Made by a program: the position numbers and the translations under genes. The notes under the pieces were generated by a model, which saw nothing but the letters and a program-made list of their open reading frames with translations, had not been told where the DNA came from and ran no database searches. From Lysinibacillus pakistanensis (lineage in GTDB: Bacteria > Bacillota > Bacilli > Bacillales_A > Planococcaceae), in NCBI RefSeq assembly GCF_030123245.1, contig NZ_CP126101.1, positions 5,185,695-5,249,694 of the forward strand: a DNA stretch of 64,000 nt, read 5' to 3'. Each line of letters begins with the position of its first letter. Positions within the stretch are counted from its first letter, which is position 1. Below, piece after piece: positions 63,598-64,000 of this stretch.

Positions 63598-63916
63598 TTA
63601 TCCACAGGGGGCTTGTTTTTTTTACACAGAGTTGTGTATAGTATTTTTTGCATGTTTTTTTATCCACAACATTTATCTACAGCTTTTTCACATAAACAGA
63701 GGCTGTGGACAACTCATAAGTGCATAAATGAATGGTATGTGGATAAGTTTCGTAAACTATTGAAATAGCTTTGTTTTTCTGATACGATTACTGTGCTTCA
63801 CTTTGTTGAAAACTAAAATTGACTTTTATTTTATCCACAACTGTTGATATGCTGTGGATAATTTTTATCACAGCCTTTGGTTAACTTTTATCCACAGCTT
63901 GTTAGTTTGTGGATGA
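63598..63916. other. oriC, rpmH-dnaA part: DnaA-box cluster
   Basis: Perfect boxes at 63598-63606, 63660-63668, 63831-63839 and 63888-63896 (plus) and 63738-63746 and 63853-63861 (minus). One-mismatch boxes at 63673-63681, 63704-63712 and 63908-63916. This is the DnaA-binding region upstream of dnaA. The unwinding region, usually between dnaA and dnaN in Firmicutes, would lie outside the window. Bases 63439-63597 show no other feature. Confidence 0.93.
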
Positions 63917-63926
63917 AGTGTAAAAT
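63899..63926 (+). promoter_or_regulatory. Candidate dnaA promoter
   Basis: -35 TTGTTA (63899-63904) and -10 TAAAAT (63921-63926), 16-base spacer, interleaved with DnaA boxes, which would allow autoregulation. A ribosome binding site (AAAGGAG) sits near 63985-63992, so the dnaA start codon is probably just past base 64000. Confidence 0.45.
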
Positions 63927-64000
63927 GAACGTATTTTCCCTTTTATAAATGCACTATTTTTTTGTTGTAAATGTATTGAACTGTAAAGGAGATTAGCAGC

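Noticed and set aside
1..64000. tRNA, rRNA, CRISPR array, prophage or insertion sequence
   Set aside because: No cloverleaf-like conserved arms, regular direct repeats with spacers, integrase or transposase genes were recognised on either strand.

Overview
The window is a low-GC Firmicute chromosome segment that runs up to the left edge of the replication origin. The order rpmH-rnpA-yidC-jag-mnmE-mnmG-rsmG-noc-soj-spo0J, then ychF, rpsF-ssb-rpsR, yybS-gdpP-rplI-dnaB, purA, walRKHIJ-htrA and rlmH is the classic oriC-proximal order of Bacillales. A gamma-type spore protein, spoIIIJ-type yidC and yyaC indicate a spore former. Overall protein flavour and the dispersed intergenic repeats fit a Lysinibacillus-like member of the Planococcaceae/Caryophanaceae; the genus call is inference. 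The last bases (about 63598-64000) are the DnaA-box-rich region just upstream of dnaA, whose start codon lies beyond the window.

The left third (1-28.3 kb) is accessory. It opens with the 3' end of a sigma-54 activator gene facing a VOC-SDR-SDR-TRAP transporter operon that has a textbook -24/-12 promoter (5674-5689) and an upstream palindrome. Then come a bactofilin-like gene with a small membrane protein, an ankyrin protein, mqo with a cre site, a 52-codon membrane protein missed by simple ORF calling, two divergent ECF sigma systems, a gamma-SASP, a zinc-ribbon/leucine-rich-repeat membrane protein next to a TerD-vWA fusion, a Fur-box iron operon (AraC regulator, siderophore-binding lipoprotein, cupin), a two-gene NosL-like cassette flanked by inverted copies of a 68-bp repeat, an alpha/beta hydrolase, a MerR regulator and a C45-type acyltransferase.

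The right two thirds (28.5-64 kb) are core genes, almost all on the minus strand, so leading-strand relative to the origin at the right end. They cover rRNA modification (rlmH, rsmG), envelope stress and wall homeostasis (walRKHIJ, htrA, an M23 endopeptidase), purine synthesis (purA), replication (dnaB, ssb), c-di-AMP hydrolysis (gdpP), ribosomal proteins, chromosome segregation (soj, spo0J, noc), tRNA modification (mnmE, mnmG), membrane insertion (yidC, jag) and RNase P protein.

Regulatory DNA visible by eye includes a parS site inside spo0J, a Noc-site-like palindrome upstream of the wall genes, a PurR operator upstream of purA, and three groups of DnaA boxes: rlmH-htrA, jag-mnmE and rpmH-dnaA. 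A mosaic repeat of roughly 250-330 bp occurs three times in intergenic gaps of the core region. No tRNA, rRNA, CRISPR array, insertion sequence or prophage was seen.
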